The position numbers and the translations under genes were made by a program. A DNA stretch of 64,000 nt from Thermofilum uzonense (GTDB taxonomy: Archaea; Thermoproteota; Thermoprotei; Thermofilales; Thermofilaceae). Position 1 is the stretch's first letter; every line of letters starts with the position of its first letter. Location: positions 986,714 through 1,050,713 of the forward strand of contig NZ_CP009961.1 in the NCBI RefSeq assembly GCF_000993805.1, given 5' to 3'. This document shows, one piece after another, positions 1-6,159 of this stretch. The notes under the pieces are model-generated. The model searched no databases and was not told the DNA's origin. It saw nothing but the letters and a program-made list of their open reading frames with translations.

Positions 1-1
1 C

Positions 2-220
2 ATGAGAATGATAACTTCCCGAGAATACGAGGAGAAGAGATACATGTATACACCTGCCAACCCTCTAGACCCTTCATTTATCACGAAAACGGACCAGTCA
101 ATGGAAACCCCCACGACGGAGAAGTTCTGGGCCGTGGTACTATTACCATATGTAACGCTGCTGGCAATAGCCTTCTTCACACATATTATTCCTCTAGGAG
201 GCCTTCAATCCTGCTTTTGA
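2..220 (+). pseudogene. 3' end of a membrane-anchored gene interrupted by the IS element
   Basis: An open frame runs from the window edge, so any upstream part is unseen. It encodes a polar stretch and then one hydrophobic segment (about residues 43-61) typical of a C-terminal membrane anchor. The last codons (about 190-220) already lie inside the mobile element. If the element is removed (190-3165), the frame reads through the hydrophobic segment and stops two codons after the junction (TAG at 3169-3171), which suggests the element landed in the last codons of a real gene. No family is recognised, and a chance open frame is possible. Confidence 0.3.
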
Positions 221-648
221 GTTCTTCCAGCTCCCTGAGCATTGCATCCATGCTGTTGAGTGTCTTCCTGTATTCTGGGGGGATGCCCGCGTAGGCCCTG
301 AGGGAGGCTATGCGTGTGCGTCGAATGCTTACCTCCTCGATCGCCTCGCTTAGGGCCTGGTACGCCCTCCCTGCATGGTCAACCTGAAAGGCCTGCATAG
401 CCCTGGACTCCCCCCGGGTTAATGTTGAGGCCACCGGCGAGGGACAACGCCCGGCTGTAAGCCTCCAAGGCCTCCCTGTACTCCCTCTCGACCACCCTCG
501 ACGCGTAGGCAGCCAGCCTCCCGGCGGCCTCGACGCTAGGAGGGTTGGAGACAGCCGTCCACAGGAGACTCTCAGCCTCCAGCCTAGCACCCTCCTCGCC
601 CTCCACCGCAGAGACGAGAAGCATTACTAGAGCTGTGCAGGCAAGCAT
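186..648 (-). pseudogene. Passenger gene of the element: small secreted helical protein, frameshifted
   Basis: Two overlapping minus-strand frames join into one protein of about 153 residues: a start at 648 with a hydrophobic signal-like segment (residues 1-17), then Glu/Leu/Ala-rich helices ending in LEELKSRIEGLLEE. The frames are separated by a one-base difference in a C-run near 407-413. Copy B (31476-31764) has one C fewer and reads straight across this point, so the intact reading is ancestral or at least possible. Copy C carries the same shift as this copy. A TATA-like box (about 697-707) precedes the start. No family is recognised. The shift could be a broken gene or slippage in the C-run. 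Confidence 0.5.
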
Positions 649-717
649 ACGCTAAAAAGCATTAAACAGGAACATTAAAAAGGTAAACAATTAGTCTTTT
701 TATACCTGAATAATAAT

Positions 718-955
718 AATATTAATCACACAGGCCGCCGCAAGGCCCTCAACAATGGCCCTCAACCCCCGACGAGGGGGATGAGCGGGCACACGGCCTC
801 GACGGCTACACAGTGCTTCCCCGAGAAAACTGGGGCACACACGCCCCTGCACTCTCGGGGAAAAGAAAGCAGGGCGAGGGGCAAAGCACAGCACGCATGC
901 CCGGCGCAGCAAATACCATGGGCCGAAACCAGACCCCCTCAAAACATGAGCCTTT
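718..955 (+). pseudogene. Possible remnant tail of another OrfB/TnpB-type gene
   Basis: An uninterrupted frame reads RRKALNNGPQPPTRG and continues with a basic, Ser/Gly/Pro-rich stretch containing ACPAQQIPWAETRPP. This composition resembles the disordered C-terminal tails of archaeal OrfB proteins, but no zinc ribbon or RuvC motif precedes it. The call rests on composition and recollection of such tails, so it is tentative. It would be a fragment trapped inside the larger element. Confidence 0.22.
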
Positions 956-1333
956 TTTTACCCTTCACTCCCGCCTTTAGTGGTGGCGCCCCCTTGTGAG
1001 GGGGTGGAGGGTCCTGTGAGGGCCTCGCCGGCCCCGTGGGCCGCCTGGCCCGAGGGGCGCCCACGGAGTAGCCCGAGGCGAAACGGGGGCGCCGGGAAAG
1101 GCTTGTGTTTTTGAGGGGGTCTGGCGGTCGCGGGGCGGGGCGAGGGGCGCGCGCCCGCTACCCCTCACCGGGGTGCCCCCGGCCATCATGGGGGTGTCCG
1201 CCTAGAGGATCGCCCCAAGAGCGGGCCGGCAGCCCGCCCCCAGGGCTCCGGCCACAGCCCCTGAAGCCCCCAAGGCGCGGCTAAGCCCACGCGGGGTTTG
1301 GAATGGGTGGAGGCGGGGGGTAAAGAGGGGGTA

Positions 1334-1358
1334 GTCACTGGGGGCGGCTCCCGGGTGG
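1334..1358 (-). repeat. Inverted fragment of the element's right-end hairpin
   Basis: Read on the minus strand this segment contains CCGGGAGCCGCCCCCAGTG, the same as the right-end sequence at 3135-3153 apart from one fewer C. It lies in reverse orientation inside the element. This suggests nested or rearranged remnants of related elements. Confidence 0.5.
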
Positions 1359-1419
1359 GCCGCGTGGGCGCCGAGACGCAGGGGGCGTCCAGGCATGACG
1401 GGGCAGTGATACAGGGGGG

Positions 1420-1450
1420 CTGCGCGCTGGGGCATGGCTCCCGGGTAACA
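1420..1450 (-). repeat. Second inverted, diverged fragment of a right-end sequence
   Basis: On the minus strand it reads TTACCCGGGAGCCATGCCCC followed by AGCGCGCAG, resembling the right end of copy C (TAACCCGGGAGCCGCCCCCT then AGTGGCGCAG) with small differences. Together with the fragment at 1334-1358 it indicates accumulated IS605-type ends. Confidence 0.4.
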
Positions 1451-1770
1451 ACCCCACCCCTCAGGGGCCCGGGCCTACAGGCCTGCGCCCCTTCACTGGG
1501 GCCCCGGGCAACAGGAGCCCGGGCTACGCTGTGACGCGTGGACGCCGGCCATGGTCGGCGGCTCCACGCCGAGGAACCCGGGCCCCCGAGAGGGGTGAGT
1601 AAGGGATGGCAGCTGAAAAAGCGGAGAGGCCTGCAGTGGCCCCGCCCCTCCTGGGGGGTGGGGGCGGGGCTAAGGGCCGTAAATCCAGGAGAAAGAGGTG
1701 TCAGCGAGGGCGAGCGGCTCCCGCTCCTCCGGGGCCGGGGGCCGAGGGCGAAGGCCCGGTAACTTCGACT

Positions 1771-3213
1771 ATGACGGGGTGTTCCCCTGAGGATGTAGAG
1801 GCCGTCCGGGCCGTCACCCTCAGGCTCCACCTCACCCCCGAACAGGAGCGGGAGCTCGAGGCCCTAGCCGACCTCTGCACGAAGATGTACAACCAGGCGA
1901 ATTATGAGCTGAGGCAGCTCTTCTTCGCCGGCAGGCTGACTAAGGCCGCGAACGAGGTGCTGAAAAGGTGGTACAACATCTACAGGCCCCGGCTAGGCAG
2001 CTACGTAAGCGATGCAGTAGTGAAACAGCTTCTCATTGACTGGAGTAACTTCTTCAAGCTACTCGAGGCGAAGAAGCAAGGCAGAGTGCCCGGGTGGCTC
2101 AAACCCCGGCCTCCGGGCTACAAGAAGGACAAAGTGACTGGGAAGAGGGAGAAAATATTTTTTGTGCGGGACAGGGGTTACAGAGTGATCCCACTTTCCC
2201 CAAAGAGGGGCAAGTTGATAATCAGCATTGCCGGGAGGAGGCTGACGCTAGAGTACAGCGGCCGCCTACGATGGAGGGGGAGACAGGGCACCTTAGTGAT
2301 AAGGAAGCTCAACGGGCGGTGGTACGCCCATATCCCTGTGGAAGTGGGCGTGCCGGCGCCACGGGAAAAGAAGTATAGCTACATGTTCATCAACGGCGAA
2401 AGGGATAAAGTCCAGCTCCAAGGGCCCCGGGGTCGGGAGAAGGCCTTCATCGACCTCGGGGTGAACAACATCATCACCTGCGTTACCACAGGCCGCCGGG
2501 CCCTCCTCTACAGGGGAGGTCCCATCAAAGCAGAATACGAGTACTGGAGCAAGGAAGCATCACTATGGCAGCGCGTCCATGATAAGTGCCGCAATGCGGG
2601 CCTCCCCACGGAGAGATGGCACCTGCTACTCAAAAAGGCGTACGAGAAACGGCAGAGGAGAGTGAGGAACCTGAAGCGCGCGGCAGTGAGACACCTCGTT
2701 CGCGAGCTCTGGCTCGAGGGCGTCAGCGAGATTTTCGCCGGCTATCCGTACATGATAACACACAGCAAGGGGAACAAGTGGAACAATAACATTTGGGGAT
2801 ACCGCCAGCTCCTCACATGGCTGGCGGTAGCCGCGGCGGAGTACGGCATCAGGGTACACGTTGTCGACGAGCACAAAACGTCTATCACGTGCTCGAGGTG
2901 CGGCTACGAGGACAAGGAGGCCCGCGTCTTCAGGGGCCTCTTCAGGTGCCCCCGCTGCGGCCTCGAGATAAACGCGGACATAAACGCAGCCCTCAACATC
3001 GCCAGGAAGGCAGGATACACCCCGCCAACACCGACCAGAATCGAGACCTACACCCCGACACACCAAGGCGTCACACCACTCAACGAGAAGAAAAAAAGTA
3101 CCAGGCCAGAAACAATAACCCCTAGAAGGGTAACCGGGAGCCGCCCCCCAGTGTCGCAGGGCGGCTGTATAGACCCGTTAAATGTGAGAAAAGGTGCGGC
3201 CGCCGGGATTTGA
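1771..3213 (+). CDS. tnpB: TnpB/OrfB RNA-guided nuclease family protein (IS200/IS605)
   Basis: This 480-residue protein has the TnpB layout: an N-terminal helical DNA-binding part, a RuvC fold starting at AFIDLGVN (about residue 232), a four-Cys zinc ribbon (CSRCG and CPRCG, about residues 375-397) and the final RuvC motif INADINAALNI. TnpB proteins are guide-RNA-directed nucleases that help their transposon persist. The RuvC-II motif, normally like VIEDL, reads EIFAGYPY here, so the usual catalytic Glu is not evident. The start is the first ATG after the GC-rich region, and the longer upstream frame has implausible composition. The frame continues past the right end (3165) and stops inside the opposite-strand tRNA-Gly gene, so its last ~16 residues come from the insertion site. 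Confidence 0.88.
   Translation: MTGCSPEDVEAVRAVTLRLHLTPEQERELEALADLCTKMYNQANYELRQLFFAGRLTKAANEVLKRWYNIYRPRLGSYVSDAVVKQLLIDWSNFFKLLEAKKQGRVPGWLKPRPPGYKKDKVTGKREKIFFVRDRGYRVIPLSPKRGKLIISIAGRRLTLEYSGRLRWRGRQGTLVIRKLNGRWYAHIPVEVGVPAPREKKYSYMFINGERDKVQLQGPRGREKAFIDLGVNNIITCVTTGRRALLYRGGPIKAEYEYWSKEASLWQRVHDKCRNAGLPTERWHLLLKKAYEKRQRRVRNLKRAAVRHLVRELWLEGVSEIFAGYPYMITHSKGNKWNNNIWGYRQLLTWLAVAAAEYGIRVHVVDEHKTSITCSRCGYEDKEARVFRGLFRCPRCGLEINADINAALNIARKAGYTPPTPTRIETYTPTHQGVTPLNEKKKSTRPETITPRRVTGSRPPVSQGGCIDPLNVRKGAAAGI
2948..3165 (+). ncRNA. Candidate omega RNA scaffold at the 3' end of tnpB
   Basis: In IS605-type elements the guide RNA arises from the end of tnpB plus the right end, and its guide comes from flanking DNA. 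This 218-base segment is the only right-hand part kept in the two deleted copies and ends in the hairpin at 3140-3165. The presumptive guide would begin TGTATAGACCCG at 3166. The role is inferred from known TnpB biology; no transcript evidence is visible. Confidence 0.35.
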
Positions 3214-3286
3214 ACCCGGGTTCTCCGCGCCTACAGGGCTCTGCGGCGTGGCAGGCCGCCATCCTACCAGACTAGACTACGGCCGC
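3195..3286 (-). tRNA. tRNA-Gly (GCC) with an 18-base intron in the variable region
   Basis: The cloverleaf reads directly: acceptor GCGGCCG with CGGCCGC, anticodon stem GCGGC/GCCGC around loop CTGCCAC (anticodon GCC), T arm CCGGG-TTCAAAT-CCCGG, discriminator A, CCA not encoded. Between the anticodon and T stems there are 23 bases where five are expected. Removing about 18 (3222-3239) leaves AGAAC and a 74-base tRNA. Such variable-loop introns are known in Thermoproteales tRNAs and are cut by the splicing endonuclease. A minus-strand TATA-like box lies at about 3310-3322. Confidence 0.92.
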
Positions 3287-3309
3287 CGTCTTCTATTTCT
3301 GGTTTGGGG

Positions 3310-3322
3310 GTTTTTATATTTT
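3310..3322 (-). promoter_or_regulatory. TATA-like box for tRNA-Gly
   Basis: On the minus strand the sequence AAATATAAAAACC sits about 28 bases before the tRNA 5' end at 3286, the spacing expected for an archaeal TATA box. Confidence 0.45.
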
Positions 3323-3393
3323 TGTCGACTCTTTCGAGCGAGTACCTAAAGCTTCCCAGATGGATTGAGCCGGGAATTTCATGACTGAAGTTG

Positions 3394-4134
3394 TTACTTT
3401 TGCATCATACCTTTTTCTTTAAGAAGGTTGGCAAGCTTTGAGGGTTCAGGCGTGTAAAGCCTTATTCTCTGCTTGACCTGGCTACCCATGACTTGCTGGA
3501 TTAGTGTTATCTCTACGAACTTCCTCTTGTTATCGGTGCCGATAGAGCCTTTTAGTGGAAACTTTATTGGAAGCCTGTCGTCCACTATAATACCTCTAGA
3601 GGTTATTGTGTATTTTGTCGCTATTGTAAGTGTCCCCGTTTTAGATTGAACACGCCTGGTATAGAGGCCAGTGATCATCGAGATTAGATAGAATGAGCCG
3701 TACATAGCCAGGAAAGAATAGAACATCGCCATTTTCTGATCCTGTGTGAGTGTGTTTCCTATGTTCTGAAAGAATTGTCGAAAGGAAGGTATGTAAAAAA
3801 CCATGAGAAAAAGGATCATCGTCAACATGGGAATCAATGACACCTTGAATTGAGCTGCGAGCTCACCCTGAGTCTTCTCCATGTCCTTCTCGCGAAGCTT
3901 AAGGCTCTGATCCGGATCGGCCTGATATATTATCTCGCCTTTCTTAACCTCCTCTAGGTCTCTAAAGATATTCTGGGCTTGCCTACCAGTTACGAAGAAG
4001 ATTATGCCCATAAAAACTAACAGGTAAAGTGTGAAAAAGAGCCATGTCTTATCAGGGTAGTGTGCGTTCATGTAGGAGAAAAGTACCATGAGAACAAATC
4101 CTAGCAGGTATTGCAGCAGTAATGCATGCCTCAT
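3394..4134 (-). CDS. Integral membrane protein, possibly DUF2208 family
   Basis: A 246-residue protein with two N-terminal membrane segments (about residues 5-20 and 28-47), a charged cytoplasmic stretch (about 55-90), two more membrane segments (about 98-115 and 137-157) and a soluble C-terminal domain of about 85 residues rich in beta strands. The plan and size fit the archaeal DUF2208 membrane family, assigned from memory with moderate confidence. No catalytic motif is visible. It is transcribed divergently from the secreted-protein pair at 4194-5246. Confidence 0.75.
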   Translation of the reverse strand: MRHALLLQYLLGFVLMVLFSYMNAHYPDKTWLFFTLYLLVFMGIIFFVTGRQAQNIFRDLEEVKKGEIIYQADPDQSLKLREKDMEKTQGELAAQFKVSLIPMLTMILFLMVFYIPSFRQFFQNIGNTLTQDQKMAMFYSFLAMYGSFYLISMITGLYTRRVQSKTGTLTIATKYTITSRGIIVDDRLPIKFPLKGSIGTDNKRKFVEITLIQQVMGSQVKQRIRLYTPEPSKLANLLKEKGMMQK

Positions 4135-4164
4135 AGACGGACCCAGAGTAAGGTTACATCCATG

Positions 4165-4173
4165 TTTTTATAC
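4165..4173 (+). promoter_or_regulatory. TATA-like box, leaderless start at 4194
   Basis: TTTTTATAC lies about 21-29 bases before the GTG at 4194, so transcription would begin at or next to the start codon. Confidence 0.45.
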
Positions 4174-4193
4174 TTTAACACTTCAAGGAGGTT

Positions 4194-4640
4194 GTGGACG
4201 AGACACAACTGATTACTCGAATAGCCTTTGCCTTAGCCTTTCTGAGTCTCTTAATAACAGCAACCATCGTGTATAATCTTATTAGTGTTCAGAGAGACAT
4301 ATACCGAGTAACTGAAGAGATTAAGACGATGGCCAGCTACCTAGGTAATAATACTGGGAGAATTGTGCTTGTAAATGTATGCATTAAGCACAGTGATCAT
4401 AAAGAATGCTTCTACAATCATCCTGTACACGCTGGAGAGACGTTTGTAACGGCGATAGCCAGGATAACCGATGTAACAATCGGGGTTAGAAATAACACTT
4501 TAACAATCTTGTCTTTGGGAAAAGTCCCGGAGTGTAAGAACTGGTCATTACTCGTTTATAAGAATGACTCCTGGCTGAGGGTGCCACCCGATTATCCTTT
4601 ATTTGGTGGGGAAACCTTAATTTTGAGTTGTAGCGGTTAG
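4194..4640 (+). CDS. Membrane-anchored extracytoplasmic protein with a DUF4430-like C-terminus
   Basis: 148 residues: one N-terminal membrane segment (about residues 7-28), a short helical linker, then an outside domain with four cysteines and several Asn-X-Ser/Thr sites. The end (WSLLVYKNDSW then a Pro-rich turn and GGETLIL) resembles the DUF4430/transcobalamin-like fold found in cell-surface binding proteins. That match is by pattern only. GTG at 4194 is chosen because a TATA-like box sits at leaderless distance. It is followed within 6 bases by another secreted protein, so the two are probably co-transcribed. Confidence 0.65.
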   Translation: MDETQLITRIAFALAFLSLLITATIVYNLISVQRDIYRVTEEIKTMASYLGNNTGRIVLVNVCIKHSDHKECFYNHPVHAGETFVTAIARITDVTIGVRNNTLTILSLGKVPECKNWSLLVYKNDSWLRVPPDYPLFGGETLILSCSG

Positions 4641-4646
4641 GGGTGT

Positions 4647-5246
4647 ATGAGACATAACATACACATTCTTTTTTTAATAGTGGTTGTATTAACCGAGATC
4701 ACCTTAGCCTTAATTCCCCCCAACCAAGCCTTGACAGGCTTTCAGCAAGGACCAATACTTGTAATCTATGTATATCCAAGTGTTTTACAGTTGAGGCAAG
4801 GTGCTACCGGAACTGTGAGAATACTCGTGCATAACTATGGGAGCAGCCCTGCCATTAATACTTCTCTACATGTTCTCGGACCTAGCTATGTAAATCTCAC
4901 CTCGGATGGAATAAGGTGGGGAAGTAATCTAACAGTAAGGCTTGGAGCCGTTCCTGGCGGGAAAGATGTCCCTGTCACATTCTTTGTTAAGCTTCTGAGA
5001 AAAGAAAACGCGACTGTTCAGATTAGCTTGATAGCAGATAATGCCGATCCAAGCTTGTCCTCCTTTGTAATTACGGCTGTAGAATCAGAGGCTCCAACGG
5101 GAGAAAGTACAATTTCCTCGAATGGACACCTAATAGTTGTAGTCTTCGCTATCATAGGGGCTTTGACCTTGCTGGGAATCTACATAAATAATAGATCAAA
5201 GTTCTTGAAGACCCGCTCGAGTAAAAAGAAAAAACGGAAAAGTTAA
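4647..5246 (+). CDS. Secreted, C-terminally anchored protein with a CARDB-like domain
   Basis: 199 residues with a signal peptide (about 1-21), an Ig-like beta domain of the kind seen in archaeal CARDB/COG1361 proteins (YVYPSVLQLRQGATGTVRI, several N-glycosylation sites), a C-terminal membrane segment (about 161-180) and a strongly basic tail (SSKKKKRKS). The topology predicts an outside domain held by one anchor. It lies directly after the 4194-4640 gene, suggesting a surface complex of unknown role. Confidence 0.7.
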   Translation: MRHNIHILFLIVVVLTEITLALIPPNQALTGFQQGPILVIYVYPSVLQLRQGATGTVRILVHNYGSSPAINTSLHVLGPSYVNLTSDGIRWGSNLTVRLGAVPGGKDVPVTFFVKLLRKENATVQISLIADNADPSLSSFVITAVESEAPTGESTISSNGHLIVVVFAIIGALTLLGIYINNRSKFLKTRSSKKKKRKS

Positions 5247-5301
5247 CGGAGACAAAGACAAGACAACGATATTTAAAATAATTAACGCGGTCAAAAAGAT
5301 T

Positions 5302-5463
5302 TTAGAATTCTTCCTCCTCTTCCTCCTCCCACTCTTCCTCCTCTTCCTCTTCTTCTAGGAATTCCTCCTCTTCACCGAAGTCTTCGAATTCTTCCTCCTC
5401 TTCCTCTTCGAATTCTTCCTCGTCCCATTCCTCTTCCTCTTCACTAAAGGCGTAAGGTTTCAT
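5302..5463 (-). CDS. Tiny, extremely acidic protein (53 residues)
   Basis: A short open frame begins MKPYAFSEEEEEWDEEEF and is then almost entirely Glu, punctuated by regularly spaced Phe, Trp and Leu (FEEEEEEFEDFGEEEEF is one part). There is one start and one stop, and a TATA-like box (about 5494-5508) precedes it. Codons alternate GAA and GAG, so it is not a simple nucleotide repeat. Spaced aromatics in a Glu field suggest a disordered acidic tail or nucleic-acid-mimic that binds a basic partner. That is speculation; no family is recognised. Confidence 0.6.
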   Translation of the reverse strand: MKPYAFSEEEEEWDEEEFEEEEEEEFEDFGEEEEFLEEEEEEEEWEEEEEEEF

Positions 5464-5493
5464 GGTCTGTCAATTCCCATGCCAAGATTCATG

Positions 5494-5508
5494 CATATAT
5501 TTTTATCG
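5494..5508 (-). promoter_or_regulatory. TATA-like box of the acidic mini-protein
   Basis: On the minus strand GATAAAAATATATGC lies about 32-45 bases before the ATG at 5463. Confidence 0.4.
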
Positions 5509-5578
5509 TTCTCTTTTGAAGCCCGTATCATAGGAAAATATTCATTAAAGAGCATTGAGGTAGTAATGGGGCGTTTGG

Positions 5579-5908
5579 ATGAGCAGTAAGCCTGTGCTTG
5601 AAGTCTTTGCTGAGGACGAGGATGTGTTGAAGTCGCTGAAGAGCCTTGGTGTTAGCCGTATCGTAGCGTTCAACTCGGATAAAATACTCTATCAATATCC
5701 TCCTAAGGTAGAGGTATCTGACCTCCTGGCATATGTAAGATCGACGTTAACGGTTTTAGGCTACTCTGATCCCTGGCTTGCGCTAAAACAGGGATCCAAA
5801 AGTGTCCTTATTTTCAAGAGGGGAGATCTTTTAGTAGCTGTTGAAGGGGTTATCAACCCTGCAGACTTTGATGTCATCGTTATGCTTGTTAGCCTGCTTA
5901 TAAGTTAA
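5579..5908 (+). CDS. Conserved-looking small protein, possibly roadblock/LC7-like
   Basis: 109 residues with alternating helix and strand prediction and no membrane segment. The middle and C-terminal pattern (KSVLIFKRGDLLVAVEG) is loosely like roadblock/LC7 modules, which in archaea accompany small GTPases, but no diagnostic motif is present and the call is weak. The gene stands alone between the acidic mini-protein and the sugar kinase. The ATG at 5579 follows a GTTTGG context with no clear ribosome site. Confidence 0.55.
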   Translation: MSSKPVLEVFAEDEDVLKSLKSLGVSRIVAFNSDKILYQYPPKVEVSDLLAYVRSTLTVLGYSDPWLALKQGSKSVLIFKRGDLLVAVEGVINPADFDVIVMLVSLLIS

Positions 5909-6049
5909 CCCCTGACACGCTAAGCTCGCTAGCTAGAATTAGAGAATGACCTTCTATGGATTGAATAAAGGGTATATTTTTCTGCGACGTGCCGTGGATT
6001 TTTAGAGAATTGTATTCCCTTCACGCGACGTATAAAGAGGAAAGGTGAA

Positions 6050-6110
6050 AAGGGTCAGCCGCGACGGTTTACGGTCATTATTCCCTGCTTTAGACCCTCA
6101 TCATCAAATA
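6050..6110 (-). ncRNA. Candidate C/D box sRNA
   Basis: On the minus strand a C box (ATGATGA, 6098-6104) and a D box (CTGA, 6055-6058) are separated by about 40 bases, with a weak internal C' (AATGACC). Size fits archaeal C/D guides, which direct 2'-O-methylation through fibrillarin. D' is poor and no terminal stem is seen, so confidence is low. Confidence 0.3.
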
Positions 6111-6127
6111 GTTACATTTCGCGTTAA

Positions 6128-6137
6128 GCTTAATACT
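6128..6137 (+). promoter_or_regulatory. TATA-like box for the ROK kinase
   Basis: GCTTAATACT lies about 23-32 bases before the GTG at 6160 and supports that start over the TTG at 6139. Confidence 0.4.
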
Positions 6138-6159
6138 TTTGGGCGCGGGCTTTAGACCC

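Larger units (their letters stand above)
955..1770. other. Very GC-rich mosaic interior of the element, no credible gene
   Basis: About 800 bases are strikingly richer in G and C than all surrounding genes and packed with inverted repeats (for example GTGGACGCCG with CGGCGGCTCCAC around 1537-1570, and stacked GGGCCC/CCCGGG blocks around 1465-1530). Long open frames occur on both strands but have Pro/Arg/Gly/Ala composition expected from GC-rich DNA lacking stop codons. It holds two inverted fragments of the element's own right end (listed separately). In a hyperthermophile, high GC outside genes can mark structured RNA. I could not match it to SRP RNA or RNase P RNA. Confidence 0.5.
190..3165 (+). 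mobile_element. TnpB-only IS200/IS605-type element, longest of three related copies
   Basis: The boundaries come from comparing three copies in this window. The left end follows a TTAT in all three (186-189, 31472-31475, 41844-41847). The right end is a conserved hairpin with arms GCCGCCC and GGGCGGC (3140-3165). Inside are a passenger gene on the minus strand (186-648), a very GC-rich interior and tnpB (from 1771). No tnpA (Y1 transposase) is present, so movement would need TnpA in trans. Exact ends are inferred from where similarity stops, with no experimental target-site evidence. The right end lies about 30 bases from the 3' end of a tRNA-Gly gene. Confidence 0.75.

Noticed and set aside
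1606-1770. N-terminal extension of tnpB upstream of 1771
   Set aside because: Composition (Gly/Ala/Pro/Arg-rich) unlike TnpB N-termini; the family-like sequence starts after 1771.
955-1770. SRP RNA or RNase P RNA in the GC-rich tract
   Set aside because: The characteristic conserved SRP helix 8 and RNase P P4 sequences were not found.
1186-1830. Long minus-strand open frame of 214 residues in the GC-rich tract, and overlapping plus-strand frames
   Set aside because: Low-complexity Pro/Arg/Ser/Gly composition expected of GC-rich DNA; no domain, promoter or start context; frames on both strands overlap.
5302-5450. The (TTC/CTC)n tract as a simple repeat or CRISPR-like array
   Set aside because: Repeat units are irregular and encode a clean small frame with start, stop and promoter; no spacer structure. 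No CRISPR array was seen anywhere in the window.
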